The translations under genes were made by a program, and so were the position numbers. A DNA stretch of 64,000 nucleotides from Dyadobacter sp. CY343 (GTDB lineage Bacteria; Bacteroidota; Bacteroidia; Cytophagales; Spirosomataceae): positions 868,001 through 932,000 of the forward strand of contig NZ_JAJUXK010000001.1 of assembly GCF_021390335.1 (NCBI RefSeq). The letters run 5' to 3'. How positions within the stretch are numbered: the first letter of the stretch is position 1; the number at the start of each line of letters is the position of its first letter. Positions 62,089-64,000 of this stretch are shown one piece after another. The notes below the pieces were generated by a model. It saw only the letters and a list, made by a program, of their open reading frames with translations. It was not told the origin of the DNA and searched no databases.

Positions 62089-63744
62089 TCAGCCTTTCAG
62101 GATCAGTTCTCTCGCATTGAGTAATACCGCCTCGGAAGGATTGTGGCCGCCAATCATCTGGGCTACCTCCTGCACACGCTCGTCAATGGTCAATTTTTTG
62201 ATCTTACTCACGGTTTTGTCCGCCGAATGATCTTTATATACAAAATAATGCGCGTTGCCGCTGCTGGCAATCTGATGCAAATGCGTGATAGCGATGATCT
62301 GGTGGTTCTTGGCCATATTTTGCATCATCTTACCCATTTGTTTGGCAATCTCGCCGGAAACGCCGGTGTCGATCTCGTCAAAGATAATAGTAGGAAGCAT
62401 GCGTTTGTCGGCCAATATGTATTTTATTACCATCATCAACCGCGAAAATTCCCCCCCAGATGCAACCAGGCGCAGTTCCTGGGGCGTAATGCCCTTATTA
62501 CCACTGAAAAGGAATGCGACCGCATTTGTCCCGTTGGGGGAGGGGGCAGTATCGGAAAATTGAATGGACAAGGATGCATTCGGGATACCCAGCTCAACCA
62601 ATCGTTCCAGAATCAGTTTCTCGATCGGCTCGGCTACCTTCTTCCGACTTTCAGCCAGTATCTCACTGCTTTTAAGCATTTCCTGCTTTGTCCGGATCAT
62701 CTCGTTTTCAGCAGCCAGCAAATCGTCGTCCAGGTTCAGGACTACATTTAGTTTCTCCTGAAGTTGATTTTCGATAGCGAGCAGTTCGTCAACGGAAGTT
62801 GCCTGATGCTTTTTTAATAAACCATAAATCAGGTCCAGCCGCTCCTGAACTTCCAGGCTCCTGCCCGCATCAACATCCACTGAATTGTTAACCTGATCAA
62901 TTTCGTCAGCAAGATCTCTGAGCTCGATCAATGCACTTTGGGCCCGCTGCCGCAACGCTTCATATCCACCCACAAGTCGCGCAGCCTGCGAAAGTGCGGC
63001 TGTGGTATTTTTGAGAAGATCCAGTACCGATGTTTCGGGATTATCCAGGTAAGTGTAAGCAAGTTGCAGGCGCTCTTTGATTTCTACTGCATTCTCAAGA
63101 ATCGTAAGTTCTTCTTCCAATTTTTCCTGCTCACCCTGGCGAAGGTCTGCCGTATTCAATTCCTGGAATAAAAACTGATCGTAATCGAACTCTTTGCGAA
63201 GCTGGGCTGCCTTTTTTTGAAGTTCATCAAATCGAGTAGCTGCCTGGCGAAAAGCCTGATAATGTTGTGAATATGTTTTAAGGATAGCTGCGTTTTTGGC
63301 AAACGAATCAATTACTTCCAATTGAAAATTATTGTTACCCAATAAGATCGAATCGTGCTGCGAGTGAATGTCGAGCAGCTGGCTGCCAATCTTTTTTAAT
63401 GTATCAAGATTGACAGGTGTATCATTGATAAATGCGCGCGACTTACCTGAGACTGCAATTTCTCTTCTGATAATGCATTCATCGGCGAAATCCAGATTTT
63501 CATCTTCAAAGTTCGGACGTAAGTCATAGCCAGCCAGATTAAAGCTCCCTTCTATTACGCATTTTTCGCCGGAATCGTACAACGATTTCACATCCGCGCG
63601 GTTTCCCAGCAACAGGCCAATCGCACCAAGCATAATGGATTTTCCCGCTCCGGTCTCCCCGGTAATAATGTTGAGACCAGGATCAGGCGACATTTCCAGT
63701 TGCTTGATCAATGCGTAATTCTTGATAAGTAAATTAGAAAGCAT
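62089..63744 (-). CDS. recN: DNA repair protein RecN
   Basis: The 551-residue SMC-like ATPase acts in double-strand break repair. The N-terminal Walker A (NIITGETGAGKSIMLGAIGL), the long central coiled coil (about 155-360), and the C-terminal signature (LVASGGEFSRLMMVIKYILA) with Walker B (PTIIFDEIDTGVSG) and the ITHLHQIAS switch are intact. The length is normal. It starts at ATG 63744, 16 bases after the end of an unidentified gene, and heads or continues the minus-strand group that ends with cytochrome c. Confidence 0.95.
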   Translation of the reverse strand: MLSNLLIKNYALIKQLEMSPDPGLNIITGETGAGKSIMLGAIGLLLGNRADVKSLYDSGEKCVIEGSFNLAGYDLRPNFEDENLDFADECIIRREIAVSGKSRAFINDTPVNLDTLKKIGSQLLDIHSQHDSILLGNNNFQLEVIDSFAKNAAILKTYSQHYQAFRQAATRFDELQKKAAQLRKEFDYDQFLFQELNTADLRQGEQEKLEEELTILENAVEIKERLQLAYTYLDNPETSVLDLLKNTTAALSQAARLVGGYEALRQRAQSALIELRDLADEIDQVNNSVDVDAGRSLEVQERLDLIYGLLKKHQATSVDELLAIENQLQEKLNVVLNLDDDLLAAENEMIRTKQEMLKSSEILAESRKKVAEPIEKLILERLVELGIPNASLSIQFSDTAPSPNGTNAVAFLFSGNKGITPQELRLVASGGEFSRLMMVIKYILADKRMLPTIIFDEIDTGVSGEIAKQMGKMMQNMAKNHQIIAITHLHQIASSGNAHYFVYKDHSADKTVSKIKKLTIDERVQEVAQMIGGHNPSEAVLLNARELILKG

Positions 63745-63760
63745 GTGATTTGGAGAGCGG

Positions 63761-64000
63761 TCAGGTTTTAATTAGCGAAGCGGAGTTTGCGTCATAGACG
63801 ATCTCATATAATTCAGTGAATGCAAGCGTATGTTCGTGCCTGCGAGGATCTTGAATAACCAGTTCGCTGGTTGTAAACGAAATCAAAACGCCAAAATACG
63901 TTTTGCCATTATTCAGTACGCCATGGATTTCGTGTTTCAATAATCCTGTCAGTTCCTGATCGGACAGCCGGGACGATGCGATGCGGGTCAGTCTTTTGCT
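63761..64000 (-). CDS. C-terminal fragment of an unidentified gene upstream of recN
   Basis: A minus-strand frame is open from the window edge to TGA at 63761-63763 and gives 79 residues, including ELTGLLKHEIHGVLNNGKTY and HEHTLAFTELYEIVYDANSA. Codon use is coding-like. The family was not recognised; the start lies outside the window. Confidence 0.65.
   Translation of the reverse strand, partial: SKRLTRIASSRLSDQELTGLLKHEIHGVLNNGKTYFGVLISFTTSELVIQDPRRHEHTLAFTELYEIVYDANSASLIKT

Overview
This looks like a chromosomal window from a member of the Bacteroidota, most likely order Cytophagales and close to Dyadobacter or Spirosoma. The signs are a SusC/RagA-type TonB receptor, other TonB-dependent receptors with Bacteroidota lipoprotein signals, promoters of the TTG-N(19-21)-TAnnTTTG type, general lack of Shine-Dalgarno sequences, a long Rho with a disordered insert, and core genes typical of the phylum (lptC, coaX, htpG, recN). 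The genus is an inference; no rRNA is present.

Layout. 1-4.6 kb: 5' part of a SusC-like receptor; an unusual tRNA-like RNA on the minus strand with a terminator behind it; an Lrp/AsnC regulator; a PadR regulator with a TonB-like energy transducer; a DnaQ-like exonuclease; and a tiny lipoprotein. 4.7-10.7 kb: a tRNA-Ala(GGC) gene whose 3' end is repeated as an exact 20-bp copy 5.8 kb downstream. This brackets a small island carrying a CheB-CheR-PAS-histidine kinase, a stand-alone CheB, a response regulator, a broken second response regulator and perhaps an integrase remnant. 10.7-15.8 kb: a methylenetetrahydrofolate-reductase-like protein, manganese catalase, a DedA protein, two secreted proteins and a Gly/Ser/Thr repeat protein.

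15.9-35.8 kb is a cobalamin locus. Two cobalamin riboswitches fire divergently from a short promoter region. The minus one controls a NiCoT-type Co/Ni permease and a TonB receptor. The plus one controls a tightly overlapping operon: cbiA, cobN (with a fused [2Fe-2S]-type domain), a fused ChlI/ChlD chelatase motor, cobQ, cobD, cbiB, an AAA ATPase, a BtuF-like lipoprotein, a PduO-type adenosyltransferase, cobU, cobT, cobS and cobC. Together these cover metal and corrinoid import, cobalt insertion, amidation, adenosylation and nucleotide-loop assembly. The corrin-ring methyltransferases are not in the window. Both riboswitches carry the same long GAATGAGT-repeat hairpin in a peripheral arm.

35.8-48.2 kb: oxidative pentose phosphate operon (gnd-zwf-pgl), an SPFH protein, a YtrA-like GntR/ABC operon with a visible operator, a MocA-like/XdhC/cysteine desulfurase group, and a 1-Cys peroxiredoxin. 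48.2-64 kb: a TonB-dependent receptor, a stand-alone four-helix-bundle sensor, HtpG, a membrane protein with a helix-hairpin-helix domain, Rho, CoaX-outer membrane protein-LptC, and a minus-strand group of RecN, lipoprotein, SCO and cytochrome c.

The most unusual items are the tRNA-like RNA at 1408-1568, the tRNA-Ala island and the paired riboswitches with matching repeat hairpins.
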